Both the position numbers and the translations under genes were made by a program. A stretch of DNA of 64,000 bases. Source: Bradyrhizobium lablabi. GTDB lineage: Bacteria > Pseudomonadota > Alphaproteobacteria > Rhizobiales > Xanthobacteraceae. The stretch covers positions 62,001 to 126,000 of the forward strand of contig NZ_JAFCJK010000006.1 in NCBI RefSeq assembly GCF_018131005.1, read 5' to 3'. Below, one piece after another: positions 8,983 to 17,871 of this stretch (position 1 is the first letter of the stretch; each line of letters begins with the position of its first letter). The notes beneath the pieces were generated by a model that saw only the letters and a list, made by a program, of their open reading frames with translations, was not told the origin of the DNA and searched no databases.

Positions 8983-9108
8983 TCTCGTCAATCCGAGGAG
9001 CGAAGCAACGAAGCGATCCATTCTTGCGCTTCGTGGAGGGATCGATTGCTTCCGCCTTCGCCAAGGCTACGGCGGGCGCGTCGCTTCGCTTGCAATGACG
9101 GGGTGGAG
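8983..9108. repeat. dispersed repeat of the GCGAAGCAATCC type (copy 2)
   Basis: This copy begins with CCGAGGAGCGAAGCAACGAAGC and ends with GCTTGCAATGACGGGGTGG, with inverted-repeat character, and is similar to 8354-8487. It separates the membrane protein gene from the PAP2 gene. Confidence 0.6.
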
Positions 9109-9150
9109 CGGGGGTTTCCACGCCGCGCCGCCTCGGCTAAACCGCGCGCC

Positions 9151-9921
9151 ATGAACCGGACCGGACTTGTCATCGCGCTCGGCCTCGCGCTCGTCATCGG
9201 GCTGTTGTTCGGGGTCTATCCCGAGCTCGATCTTAAATTGGCGGCGCTGTTCTATGATGCCGCGCACAAGGTGTTCCCGTTGAAGCTCAACGCAGTCGCG
9301 GCGGTTGCGCGCGATGCGGCGATGTGGATCGCATGGGGTTTCGCGCTGCCGGCGATTGCGGCCGTTGTGGTGAAGCTCATCCGGCCGGACCGGCCGATGC
9401 TGATCTCGGGCCGCGCGGCGATCTTCCTGGTGGCGACGATGATCCTCTCCGCCGGTGTCCTCACCAACCTCACCTTCAAGACCTATTGGGGCCGGCCGCG
9501 GCCGGTCGTGGTGATCGAGTTCAGCGGTGACCAGCAGTTCGTGCCGTGGTGGGATCCGCGCGGCACCTGCGCGCGCAACTGCTCGTTCTTCTCCGGCGAG
9601 GGCGCGACCGCGTTCTGGACCTATGCGCCGGCAGCGCTGGCGCCGCCGGTCTGGCGGCCACTGGCCTACACCGCGGCGACCGTGTTCGGCGTTGCCACCA
9701 GTGCCCTGCGGATGGCCTTTGGCGGGCATTTCTTCACCGACGTCGCCATTGCCGGCCTGGTGACGTTCTTCGTGATCTGGCTCGCCTACGCCCTGATCTA
9801 CCGTTGGGCTGCGACCCGCCTCACCGACGAGCAGGTGGATGCGGCGCTGACGCGGCTGGCCTGGCCCAGCTACCGGCTGATTCAGCGCTGGCGGGGCCGC
9901 AAGGCAGACTCCGCGGCGTGA
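9151..9921 (+). CDS. PAP2 family phosphatase (LpxE/LpxF-like)
   Basis: The protein has 256 residues and six predicted membrane segments, beginning with TGLVIALGLALVIGLLFGVY. The three acid-phosphatase motifs are present: KTYWGRPRP, then SFFSGEGAT in place of the usual PSGH, then SALRMAFGGHFFTDV. This type removes phosphate from lipids such as lipid A, undecaprenyl pyrophosphate or phosphatidylglycerol phosphate on the outer face of the inner membrane. The substrate cannot be fixed from sequence. Start chosen at the ATG at 9151, since the upstream in-frame extension runs through a repeat. Confidence 0.82.
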   Translation: MNRTGLVIALGLALVIGLLFGVYPELDLKLAALFYDAAHKVFPLKLNAVAAVARDAAMWIAWGFALPAIAAVVVKLIRPDRPMLISGRAAIFLVATMILSAGVLTNLTFKTYWGRPRPVVVIEFSGDQQFVPWWDPRGTCARNCSFFSGEGATAFWTYAPAALAPPVWRPLAYTAATVFGVATSALRMAFGGHFFTDVAIAGLVTFFVIWLAYALIYRWAATRLTDEQVDAALTRLAWPSYRLIQRWRGRKADSAA

Positions 9922-10024
9922 GCGAGGTCATCACGCGAGTCGCCATTAAACGCGTGCCCATCGCAGCGAAATTTGTTATTCGGCCAGCCAAACCGCAGCA
10001 CGAATTCGACCGATTGGACGCTTC

Positions 10025-11362
10025 ATGAGCACGATCCTGAAAAGCCTGCCCAAGGGGGAAAAAGTCGGCATCGCCTTCTCAGGCGGGCTCGACACCAGCG
10101 CGGCGCTGTTGTGGATGAAGCAAAAGGGCGCGCGTGTCTTCGCCTATACCGCGAACCTCGGCCAGCCCGACGAGGCTGATTACGACGAGATTCCGCGCAA
10201 GGCGCTGGACTTCGGCGCCGAGAAAGCTCGGCTCGTCGACTGCCGTACGCAGTTGGTCCATGAAGGCATCGCCGCCATCCAATCGGGCGCCTTCCATGTC
10301 TCGACTGGCGGCATCAGCTATTTCAATACCACACCGCTCGGCCGCGCCGTCACCGGCACGATGCTGGTCGCGGCCATGCAGGAGGACGGCGTCAACATCT
10401 GGGGCGACGGCTCGACCTTCAAGGGCAACGACATCGAGCGTTTCTACCGCTACGGCCTGCTGACCAACCCGAATTTGAGGATCTACAAGCCTTGGCTCGA
10501 CCAGCAGTTCATCGATGAGCTGGGCGGCCGCGCGGAAATGTCGGCGTTCATGACCGCCAGCGGATTCGCCTACAAGATGAGCGCCGAAAAAGCCTATTCG
10601 ACTGACAGCAATCTGCTCGGCGCAACCCACGAGGCCAAGGATCTCGAGCGTCTGGACAGCGGCATCAAGATCGTCAATCCGATCATGGGCGTGGCGTTCT
10701 GGCGCGAGGACTGCGCCGTCAAGGCTGAAAAGGTCGTCGTGCGGTTTGAGGAGGGCCAGCCCGTCTCGCTAAACGGTCAGAGCTTTGCCGATCCGGTCGC
10801 ACTGTTCCTCGAGGCAAACGTCATCGGTGGCCGGCACGGTCTTGGCATGAGCGACCAGATCGAGAACCGGATCATCGAGGCCAAGAGCCGCGGCATCTAC
10901 GAAGCCCCCGGCATGGCACTCCTGCACATCGCCTATGAGCGGCTGGTCACCGGCATCCACAACGAGGACACGATAGAGCAGTATCGCATCAGCGGCCTGC
11001 GTCTCGGCCGGCTGCTCTACCAGGGGCGGTGGTTCGATTCGCAAGCCCTCATGCTGCGCGAAACCGCTCAGCGCTGGGTGGCGCGCGCCGTCACCGGCGA
11101 GGTGACGCTCGAACTTCGCCGTGGCAATGATTACTCGATCCTCAACACCGAGAGCCCCAATCTGACCTATGCGCCGGAGCGGCTCAGCATGGAGAAGGTG
11201 GAGGACGCGGTATTCACGCCGGCGGATCGTATCGGGCAGCTGACCATGCGCAACCTCGACATCGCCGACACCCGCGCCAAGCTCAATCTCTACGGCAAGA
11301 CCGGCTTGCTCTCGAGCGGCGAAGGTTCCCAGATCTTCAGGCTCGAGAGCGACAAGGGCTGA
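10025..11362 (+). CDS. argG: argininosuccinate synthase
   Basis: The protein has 445 residues, the length of the long (E. coli-type) ArgG branch. The ATP pyrophosphatase P-loop VGIAFSGGLDTSAALLWM lies at residues 13-30. YTANLGQPDEADYDEIP, STGGISYFNTTPLGRAVTGT and WGDGSTFKGNDIERFYRYG are further hallmarks. The enzyme joins citrulline and aspartate in arginine synthesis in the cytoplasm. It is a stand-alone gene here, with no other arg genes nearby. Confidence 0.97.
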   Translation: MSTILKSLPKGEKVGIAFSGGLDTSAALLWMKQKGARVFAYTANLGQPDEADYDEIPRKALDFGAEKARLVDCRTQLVHEGIAAIQSGAFHVSTGGISYFNTTPLGRAVTGTMLVAAMQEDGVNIWGDGSTFKGNDIERFYRYGLLTNPNLRIYKPWLDQQFIDELGGRAEMSAFMTASGFAYKMSAEKAYSTDSNLLGATHEAKDLERLDSGIKIVNPIMGVAFWREDCAVKAEKVVVRFEEGQPVSLNGQSFADPVALFLEANVIGGRHGLGMSDQIENRIIEAKSRGIYEAPGMALLHIAYERLVTGIHNEDTIEQYRISGLRLGRLLYQGRWFDSQALMLRETAQRWVARAVTGEVTLELRRGNDYSILNTESPNLTYAPERLSMEKVEDAVFTPADRIGQLTMRNLDIADTRAKLNLYGKTGLLSSGEGSQIFRLESDKG

Positions 11363-11615
11363 AGCGCGCGCTGGCCGCGGGCCGCGCCGGGGCAGTAACG
11401 TGCGCAGGCCTCAAGGTTGCCGTGCCACCGCGGGCGGCGCGGCCGAGGTGCGACGTGCTGGCGCACGTGTCTGATGTCCGGGGCTTCATGGAGCGAAAAC
11501 TAGCCGCAGCGCGCGCCGTCCAGGACGCCGCGACATTATGCGTCACCAACTCCGTCAGACCCGGGCCGGCCTCGTCAGACGTACAGGTGACGTGTTTGAC
11601 CGACGGAGTCGTGAG

Positions 11616-12572
11616 ATGACGAAATACCGATACGATCTGCCGCAACGGCGCGGCGGGATTTTTCTCACCGATGGCGGGCTGGAGACGACCCTGATCTTCC
11701 ATCGTGGGATCGAGTTGCCGCACTTCGCGGCATTCGTCCTGCTCGACAGTGACGAAGGCCGGCAACAGCTGAAACGGTATTACGAATCCTATCTCGCGAT
11801 CGCCCGCGACCATAGCGCCGGCTTCGTGCTCGACAGCCCGACTTGGCGCGCCAACCCTGATTGGGGCGCCAAGCTCGATTACGACGCGGCGGCGCTCAGA
11901 TCGATCAATATGCGTTCGATCGAGTTCCTGGATGAATTGCGGGCCAATTGGGAAAGCCCGAAGATGACTTGCGTCATCAGCGGCGCGATCGGCCCGCGCG
12001 GTGACGGCTACAAGGCCGGCAACATGGACGCGTCGGAAGCCGAGGCGTATCACGCGGCGCAGGTCAGCGCCTTTGCGGAGGCCGGCGCCGATTTGGTGAC
12101 GGCCTACACCCTGAACGGCATCGACGAGGCGATCGGCATCGCACGCGCGGCCCAGGCGCTAGCCATTCCGGTCGTGATATCGTTTACAGTCGAGACGAAC
12201 GGGCGGCTCGTGAGGGGCGAGACCCTGCGCGAGGCGATCGAGGCCGTCGATCGCGAAACGAAAAATGCCCCGGAATTTTTCCTGATCAATTGCGCCCATC
12301 CGACCCATTTCGAGAGCGCGCTGGCCGCCGGCGAAGCATGGGTCAACCGCATTCATGGCGTCAGGGCCAACGCCTCGACCAAGAGCCACCAGGAACTCGA
12401 CGAGTCCGAAGTGCTGGATTGTGGCGATCCGTCCGATCTCGGCCGCCGCTATGCGGATCTGCGGCGCTCATTCCCGCGCATGCGCATCCTCGGCGGCTGC
12501 TGCGGCACGGATCATCGTCACGTCGCGGCTATCTGCGAAGCCTGTGTCGTTCCGCGCCCGCGGAGCGGCTGA
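11616..12572 (+). CDS. homocysteine S-methyltransferase family protein
   Basis: The protein has 318 residues. The N-terminal strand GGIFLTDGGLETTLIF, the internal zinc Cys in LINCAHPTHF and the C-terminal Cys pair in GGCCGTDHRH give the three zinc ligands of the betaine/S-methylmethionine-homocysteine methyltransferase family. Methyl transfer from S-methylmethionine or a related donor to homocysteine is therefore likely. Start chosen at 11616 (GGAG at 11603-11606); the frame is open back to 11538 but that part has no family similarity. The 250 bases upstream contain no recognisable SAM riboswitch. Confidence 0.85.
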   Translation: MTKYRYDLPQRRGGIFLTDGGLETTLIFHRGIELPHFAAFVLLDSDEGRQQLKRYYESYLAIARDHSAGFVLDSPTWRANPDWGAKLDYDAAALRSINMRSIEFLDELRANWESPKMTCVISGAIGPRGDGYKAGNMDASEAEAYHAAQVSAFAEAGADLVTAYTLNGIDEAIGIARAAQALAIPVVISFTVETNGRLVRGETLREAIEAVDRETKNAPEFFLINCAHPTHFESALAAGEAWVNRIHGVRANASTKSHQELDESEVLDCGDPSDLGRRYADLRRSFPRMRILGGCCGTDHRHVAAICEACVVPRPRSG

Positions 12573-12617
12573 TGAAAGCAAGCAGCACTTAATAGCAGCG
12601 CCATCCGCAAGCCATCA

Positions 12618-12714
12618 GAGCACGATGAGATGAGGACGAATCATCATCGTGCTCCGGCTCTTTGTTTGAGCATGATCTCTTCGGAAAACCGCTACGCACT
12701 TTTCCGGATCGTGC
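12618..12714. repeat. REP-like palindromic intergenic repeat (copy B)
   Basis: Hairpin arms GAGCACGATGA and TCATCATCGTGCTC (12618-12654) are followed by GAGCATGATC and CCGCTACGCACTTTTCCGGATCGTGC. It has the same arrangement as copy A at 1836-1961. Confidence 0.65.
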
Positions 12715-12785
12715 TTTGGCCTGGCCGGCGCATCAGCTTCTGCTTCTCTTAATCCGATTCGGCTCTTCCTGAAACTCGGGCCGCT

Positions 12786-14192
12786 TCACGTAAGACGATC
12801 GATGATTTCAAAGAGTCGGTCGCAGGATGCCTCGATTCGCTTCAGTGGAGATGTCGCGATGCCTAGCAACAGACCGGATCTCGCCGGAGCCGTCGACGCG
12901 TGCCACAGCGAAAGCGGAGCGGGCGCCAATCCGAACGACAGCGTTTCCCTGGCGATGGTGAGATCCGGTGCACCGTCCGGCATTCGCATCAGCACGGCCA
13001 ATCCGGCGATCGCAACATCCTTTGCGCGCGGCCGAAGGTACTTGAGCAACGCGTCGCCCTGCGCTGCATAGCTGCGCTTTGTGCGTCGCAGATGCCGCAT
13101 ATAGTGGCCGTCACGCATGAACTCCGCGGTCGCAAGCTGCACCGCCGGTCCCGGCGCCGGCGACAGACATGCCGCGACCTCGGCAAACCGCGACACCAGC
13201 GGCAAGGGAGCAACGAGAAAGCCCAGACGCAGAGCGGGGGTCAAGGTCTTGCTGAACGAGCCGATGTGAATGACGCGCCCGGCGCGATCGAGCGAGGCAA
13301 GCGCTGGCGTGGCCCGGCCTTTCAGTTGAAGCTCGCTCAGATAATCATCCTCGATAATCCACGCCCCTTTCTGCGCGGCCCAGTCGAGAAGACGCAGGCG
13401 CCGTGCCAGTGATATCGTAGATCCGAGCGGCGCCTGCTGCCCGGGAGTCACGACGACCAGCGCTGCATCTGGAGCGTGGTTCAGGCCATAATCGACATCG
13501 ATTCCATCGGCATCCACCGGGATCGGCGAAAGCGACAATCGTGCGAGCTCAAGGCCCCGTCGGGTGAACGGGAAACCAGGATTTTCGATCCAGACCTTGC
13601 GCCCCTCAAGGCCGAGCACACGGAGCGTCAATCCAAGGCCGCTGCTGAAGCCGCCCGTGACGATGATCTGGGAAGGCACACACTCGATACCGCGCGCGAC
13701 GGCTAGATAGCCGGCGATGTCCCGCCGCAATTCCAATTCGCCGCGAGGGTCCGGATAGACGGCAGGCGCGCTCGATTCCGCGCGAACGGCGTGTGAGCGA
13801 ATCCTGGCCAAAAGCGTGGCGGGAAAGGTCTCCCGCGCGGGCACGCCCATCTGGAAAATCGCCGGCCCGGCGGTGAGCTCGCCATACATCTCCATGAAGG
13901 AGCCGGGGTCGGGCGCTTGGTCTTGTCGAACGGTGATGGAAGGCCGATCCGCGACATGGGTGCCGGTCGCGCGCGACGCGACGATGAGTTGAGCGGCGGA
14001 CAGTTTTTCATACGCCGAGCGCACGGTGCCTCGGGCGACGCCAAGCTGGGCCGCCAGGTCCTGCCAGGATGGCAGACGCGCGCCGGGAGCGAGCACGCCG
14101 TTCTCGATGGCGGCCCCGATGCCTTTGCGGATCTGCTCGGCCAGCGGCGTCTTCGCAGATCGATCAAGCTCCAGCCGCAGTGGCTTGGTCAT
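12786..14192 (-). CDS. MocR/PdxR-type transcriptional regulator (GntR HTH plus aminotransferase domain)
   Basis: The protein has 468 residues. The N-terminal GntR winged helix has PLAEQIRKGIGAAIENGVL, then LPSWQDLAAQLGVARGTVRS. The C-terminal fold-type-I aminotransferase domain has the PLP-lysine region HIGSFSKTLTPALRLGFLVA. Regulators of this class bind PLP or an amino-compound and control a divergent gene, here the cupin/AhpD-like pair starting at 14299. Start placed at MTKPLRLELD (14192), because residues added by the upstream ATG at 14255 overlap the divergent promoter. The ligand is unknown. Confidence 0.88.
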   Translation of the reverse strand: MTKPLRLELDRSAKTPLAEQIRKGIGAAIENGVLAPGARLPSWQDLAAQLGVARGTVRSAYEKLSAAQLIVASRATGTHVADRPSITVRQDQAPDPGSFMEMYGELTAGPAIFQMGVPARETFPATLLARIRSHAVRAESSAPAVYPDPRGELELRRDIAGYLAVARGIECVPSQIIVTGGFSSGLGLTLRVLGLEGRKVWIENPGFPFTRRGLELARLSLSPIPVDADGIDVDYGLNHAPDAALVVVTPGQQAPLGSTISLARRLRLLDWAAQKGAWIIEDDYLSELQLKGRATPALASLDRAGRVIHIGSFSKTLTPALRLGFLVAPLPLVSRFAEVAACLSPAPGPAVQLATAEFMRDGHYMRHLRRTKRSYAAQGDALLKYLRPRAKDVAIAGLAVLMRMPDGAPDLTIARETLSFGLAPAPLSLWHASTAPARSGLLLGIATSPLKRIEASCDRLFEIIDRLT

Positions 14193-14201
14193 GCTCTCGT
14201 G

Positions 14202-14218
14202 GTACACGATTTTTGTAC
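14202..14218. promoter_or_regulatory. possible MocR operator: GTAC direct repeat
   Basis: Two GTAC(A) half-sites (14202-14205 and 14215-14218), 13 bases apart and separated by an AT-rich stretch, lie ten bases upstream of the MocR start codon in the divergent promoter region. MocR-type regulators commonly bind direct repeats in such gaps. The assignment is inferred from position only. Confidence 0.35.
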
Positions 14219-14298
14219 ATTCTTGGTGCTTTTTCCCGGACCAGGGCAGCAGCATCTATCCGGGTATCGGAGAGCCACTGAGCAAAGGGAACACCACC

Positions 14299-14715
14299 AT
14301 GAACATGCGATCCATCATCGGTGCAGCTTGCGCCGCCATTGCCATCGCCACAGCAACGCCCGCCGTGGCCCATGGCGTCGGCGAAAAGGTCACGCCGCAC
14401 TTCCAGCAGGTGATCCCCAACATTCCCGGCAAGTCGCTGGTCTCGCTCATTGTCGAATATGCGCCGGGCGGCGCGTCGCAGCCACACGTTCACGCGAAGT
14501 CGGCATTCATCTTCGGTTATGTCCTGTCGGGAGAAATTGAGTCACAGGTGAACGACGGACCCAAGCGGGTCTACCGCACGGGCGAGAGTTTCTACGAGCC
14601 GCCGGGCTCCCGCCATTCCGTTAGCCGCAACGCGAGCAAGACGAGGCCAGCAAAGCTGCTTGCGGTGTTCGTCGTCGACACGGACGACAAGGACCTGACC
14701 ACCACCGTCAAGTAA
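14299..14715 (+). CDS. secreted cupin-domain protein
   Basis: The protein has 138 residues with a signal peptide (SIIGAACAAIAIATATPAVA, cleavage near 24). The single cupin barrel has the metal motif ASQPHVHAKSAFIFGYVLSG and the second motif YEPPGSRHSVSRN, giving His/Glu-type ligands. It is followed 24 bases later by an AhpD-like gene, and both are divergent from a MocR regulator. Small exported cupins of this layout are common, but the substrate is unknown. The start is chosen because the signal peptide begins there and AAAGGGA precedes it. Confidence 0.82.
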   Translation: MNMRSIIGAACAAIAIATATPAVAHGVGEKVTPHFQQVIPNIPGKSLVSLIVEYAPGGASQPHVHAKSAFIFGYVLSGEIESQVNDGPKRVYRTGESFYEPPGSRHSVSRNASKTRPAKLLAVFVVDTDDKDLTTTVK

Positions 14716-14738
14716 CTTCGCCAACAAAGAGCAAGAAA

Positions 14739-15194
14739 ATGAGTAAGCGTCTCGACTACAACCAGATCGCACCGGCAGGCATCAAGGCCCTGGGTGGCGT
14801 CTATGGCTATGTGATGCAGAGCGGCCTTCCCCCGACGCTGGTCGACCTGGTTTATTTGCGAATTTCCCAGATCAACAACTGTGCCTACTGCCTCGAGATG
14901 CACACGCGTGACCTGCTCAAGAAGGGACAGAAAATCGAAAAGCTGGCGCTGGTGCAGGCGTGGGCTGAAGCCGGCAATCTCTTCGACGAGCACGAGCGCG
15001 CTGCGCTGGCATGGGCCGAAACGGTGACGTGCGTTGCTGAAACCGGTGTGCCCGATCAAGCGTATCAGGCCGCACGCGCCGTGTTTGAGGAGCGGGAACT
15101 CGTGGATCTCACGATCGCGGTCGGTCTGATGAACGCCTACAACCGCATGGCTATCAGCTTCCGCAATACGCCGCAGGCTGCGCTCGGGAAGTAA
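14739..15194 (+). CDS. carboxymuconolactone decarboxylase/AhpD-like protein
   Basis: The protein has 151 residues. It has the helical CMD fold with the redox motif CAYCLEMH in NNCAYCLEMHTRDLLKKGQ, the CxxC...H signature of AhpD-type peroxidase-linked proteins rather than of true decarboxylases. LVYLRISQINNC and ERAALAWAETVTC are typical family lines. It probably acts as a cytoplasmic thiol oxidoreductase or hydroperoxidase. It shares a transcript with the preceding cupin, under the divergent MocR regulator. Confidence 0.88.
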   Translation: MSKRLDYNQIAPAGIKALGGVYGYVMQSGLPPTLVDLVYLRISQINNCAYCLEMHTRDLLKKGQKIEKLALVQAWAEAGNLFDEHERAALAWAETVTCVAETGVPDQAYQAARAVFEERELVDLTIAVGLMNAYNRMAISFRNTPQAALGK

Positions 15195-15319
15195 AGCGGT
15201 CCATGACTCCATGGACAACACGAAGGTTTTTTCGGTGATGCTTGATGCGCTGGCATTGGGCGAGGGCGATAGTTTGCTTCGCGGCCGTCTGGAACGTGCA
15301 GGAGGCTTTGCAGCATTCA

Positions 15320-15349
15320 AAAATGGCCGGGATTGCTCCCGGCCATTTC
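15320..15349 (-). terminator. rho-independent terminator of the OmpA-family gene
   Basis: A perfect 11-base inverted repeat, AAATGGCCGGG (15322-15332) and CCCGGCCATTT (15339-15349), has a 6-base loop. On the minus strand it is followed by a short T-run. It sits between two convergent genes and could serve both. Confidence 0.75.
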
Positions 15350-15361
15350 GCGTCGTGCCGC

Positions 15362-17395
15362 TCAGCGCGGTGGCTCGGTGCCGGGCGGGGGCGGCGGCAG
15401 CGAGGCCGTTTCGCCATTGAGCAGCGGAGTGATGCGGCGGACGGTGACGCGCCGGTTGATGCGGCTTGGTCCGTCCGTCTGCTCCTTGGGATACTGCTCG
15501 CCGTAGCCCTGCGACGTCAGGTTCTCCGCCGGTACTCCGAACTGCTGGGTCAGCAATTCCGCTGCGGCCTGCGCACGGCGGTCCGACAATGACAGGTTGT
15601 CGATGTCGTTGCCGACCGCGTCGGTGTGGCCCTCGATCAGGAACACCTCGCGCGGGTTGCGCTGGATCGCCCGGTTGAGGCCGTCGGCGATCACCTGCAG
15701 CTTTTCAGCCTGGTCCGGTGGGATCGTCCACGACCCGGTGTCGAAGGTGATGGTGTCGATATCGACGCTCGGCATCCGCATGCGAACATTGGGGCTGTAG
15801 CGGATCTCGTCGAGCGAGTAGCGCCGGTCGATCCGTTCCACCGGCGGCGCCTCCATGGTCTCATAGATCACGTCAGGCGAGGCATCCTCCGCGCTGACGA
15901 TGTAGCGATCATAGGGAATGCGGACCACCGGCGGCGGCAGGTCGACATAGTAGCCGCCGACCGCGCGCGGATCGCGATAACTGTTGTCGATGATGACGAG
16001 TTCGCGCCCGCGGGGATCCCTGCGGATTCGCCGCAGCAACTGGCCGTCTCGACCGACCACGGTGATCACCTCGCTGCCGTCGGGACGAATCACGACAGTA
16101 CGGGTTTCGCCGCCGATCGTCTCGGTGCGGATGTCGCGGGCCCCATAGCGGAAGCGATAAAGATCGTCGCCACGCACATATTGCTGCCCGCTCGGGTCGC
16201 GGATGATGATCCGGTCCGGCTCGGTGTAGATGGTGCGGCCGTCTTCGACGACCTCCCGTCGCTGATTGTGGAGGTCGGCGATGGTCGCGCCGAGCACGGC
16301 GCCAGCGACCACGCCCGCGCCGATCGCAAGTGGCGTCAGATTGTCATGCCGCGGCGGAGGCGGCAGCGGTGCTGCGACCGCAGGTGCGGTCCGGAAGGCC
16401 GGTGCAACCGTCGGCGGAGCGTATTGCGCTCTGCCGGGCGGTGGGGCTGCGGCCGCCGTGCCAGGGACGACAGTCGGCGCCGCAGGCCCGGCCGGCCGCG
16501 CGGCCGGGGTCGGCCCCCCCGCCTGCGGTGCCGGCGGGGCGCCAGCGGCCGGAGGCATTGGCGATGGACCGGGTCGCGCCGGCGACGTGGGGCCCCCAGC
16601 GGCCGGAGGAGGCGTGGCGGGCGTGGGGCTCGCGGCGCCGGCAGGCGGCGGTGCACTGGGTCGCGCCTGCGGCGGCGCGCCACCCGCGGCAGGTGAGGTC
16701 GTCCCCGGAGGCGTAGTCGCCGAGGGTGCGGGCTGACCCTGTGGCCCGGGCCGAGCTGCGCCGGGCGGGGTTCCCTGAGGCTGCTTCGCGCCGGGCGGAA
16801 TTGCCCCTCTCTTCTGCAAATCGGGCGCTGGCGCAGCTGGCGTGGCAGGTGCTGCAGGTGTCGGCGCCGGCGTCGTTGCGGCAGGCGGTGTGCGGGCCGA
16901 CGGCGGCGCTGCAGGCGGAGGCGGCGTCGTGGCCGGGCGCGCGGGCGCGGCCACCGGTGGAGGCGGTGCCGGATGCGCCGGAGCGGCTGCGGGCGGGGGC
17001 GGGGCCGGCCGCGCGGGTGCAGCCGCTGGGGGCGTCGGGGGCGGAGCCGGATGGGCTGGCGCCGCGGCCGGCGGCGGCGTGGGACGTGTCGGAGCTGCGG
17101 CGGGCGGCGTCGGATGTGCTGGGGCCGGGGGCGGAGGAACTACCGGACGCGCGGCGGGCGGTGCAGCCGGCGGCGGTGTCGGCGGATGAGGCGCGGCGGC
17201 CGGTGGCGCCGGGTGTGCAGGCGGTTGCTTCGCTGCGGGTGGTGGGGTCTTCGGCCGTCCTTGGGGACCGCCCTGCTCTTCCTTTTGCGCTTGAGCGACG
17301 ACGAACGGCGAAGTTTGCGCGTGCGATGCCGATGCGGTGAACTGCGTCACCGTCAGTGCAGTCGTGGCGAGCAGCACGAGACGAAGCTTGGTCAT
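15362..17395 (-). CDS. OmpA-family outer-membrane protein with long Pro/Ala-rich region
   Basis: The protein has 677 residues. A signal peptide (LVLLATTALTVTQFTASASHA) is followed by about 290 residues of very low complexity rich in Pro and Ala. A glycine-rich helix (LAIGAGVVAGAVLGATIADL) and a stretch of charged strand repeats (VVEDGRTIYTEPDRIIIRDP) come next. The C-terminal OmpA peptidoglycan-binding domain (VFLIEGHTDAVGNDIDNLSL, LSDRRAQAAAELLTQQFGVP, NRRVTVRRI) ends the protein. The domain anchors the envelope to peptidoglycan through diaminopimelate; the Pro-rich part may span the periplasm. The extreme base skew of the Pro-rich part opens long shadow frames on the other strand, which are not genes. 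Confidence 0.87.
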   Translation of the reverse strand: MTKLRLVLLATTALTVTQFTASASHAQTSPFVVAQAQKEEQGGPQGRPKTPPPAAKQPPAHPAPPAAAPHPPTPPPAAPPAARPVVPPPPAPAHPTPPAAAPTRPTPPPAAAPAHPAPPPTPPAAAPARPAPPPPAAAPAHPAPPPPVAAPARPATTPPPPAAPPSARTPPAATTPAPTPAAPATPAAPAPDLQKRGAIPPGAKQPQGTPPGAARPGPQGQPAPSATTPPGTTSPAAGGAPPQARPSAPPPAGAASPTPATPPPAAGGPTSPARPGPSPMPPAAGAPPAPQAGGPTPAARPAGPAAPTVVPGTAAAAPPPGRAQYAPPTVAPAFRTAPAVAAPLPPPPRHDNLTPLAIGAGVVAGAVLGATIADLHNQRREVVEDGRTIYTEPDRIIIRDPSGQQYVRGDDLYRFRYGARDIRTETIGGETRTVVIRPDGSEVITVVGRDGQLLRRIRRDPRGRELVIIDNSYRDPRAVGGYYVDLPPPVVRIPYDRYIVSAEDASPDVIYETMEAPPVERIDRRYSLDEIRYSPNVRMRMPSVDIDTITFDTGSWTIPPDQAEKLQVIADGLNRAIQRNPREVFLIEGHTDAVGNDIDNLSLSDRRAQAAAELLTQQFGVPAENLTSQGYGEQYPKEQTDGPSRINRRVTVRRITPLLNGETASLPPPPPGTEPPR

Positions 17396-17592
17396 GTATT
17401 AAGAATCCCCGGCGGAAAGTCTGGGCAGGAAGGAAACGCTTGAGCCGAACAATTCGGCAGCACGATGAACAGCCAGCCATTAGGCCGGAATGTGGCGGGG
17501 CCGCCATCCACGGGCGCTATTTATTTCGGCGCCACAATGAGTTGCGCACCCCTTATTCATGGCGCATTCAGGAGCAACGTTCAGGCAAGCAT

Positions 17593-17871
17593 TCAACGTT
17601 CCGAAAAAATCCAACGATGCATGCGCCCGCGCCCGCCTGCCTGAGCGCACGCATCATCTGTGGCAGGCGGCGGACCCGTAGGAGCCGGGGGTCCACGCAC
17701 CGGCAATTCATCCGGCGTCTTGCCAGGCAACTCATCAGGCCGCGGCGGCTCGCCGGGTTCGCGCACCGGCGCTGGAACCTCGGGGCGAGGGTTGCCCGGA
17801 GGTATTCCCGGCGGCGGTTCGCTTGGCGTGCCCGGTGTCGCCGGCGGAATCTCGGGAGGTTCGACCGGCAT
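17593..17871 (-). CDS. small proline-rich hypothetical protein
   Basis: The protein has 92 residues, over a quarter Pro, with PPEIPPATPGTPSEPPPGIP followed by VREPGEPPRPDELPGKTPDE. Its ATG directly follows the TAG stop of the upstream pyridoxamine-oxidase-like gene, which suggests coupled translation. No domain is recognised. The low-complexity composition makes it hard to separate from chance, but its frame and coupling support it. Confidence 0.5.
   Translation of the reverse strand: MPVEPPEIPPATPGTPSEPPPGIPPGNPRPEVPAPVREPGEPPRPDELPGKTPDELPVRGPPAPTGPPPATDDACAQAGGRGRMHRWIFSER

Noticed and set aside
11363..11615. SAM riboswitch before the homocysteine methyltransferase-like gene
   Set aside because: The conserved sequences of SAM-II or other SAM-binding RNAs could not be found.
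15626..17443. Long plus-strand frames opposite the OmpA-family gene
   Set aside because: They arise from the Pro/Ala codon bias of the minus-strand gene; no domain or ribosome site supports them.
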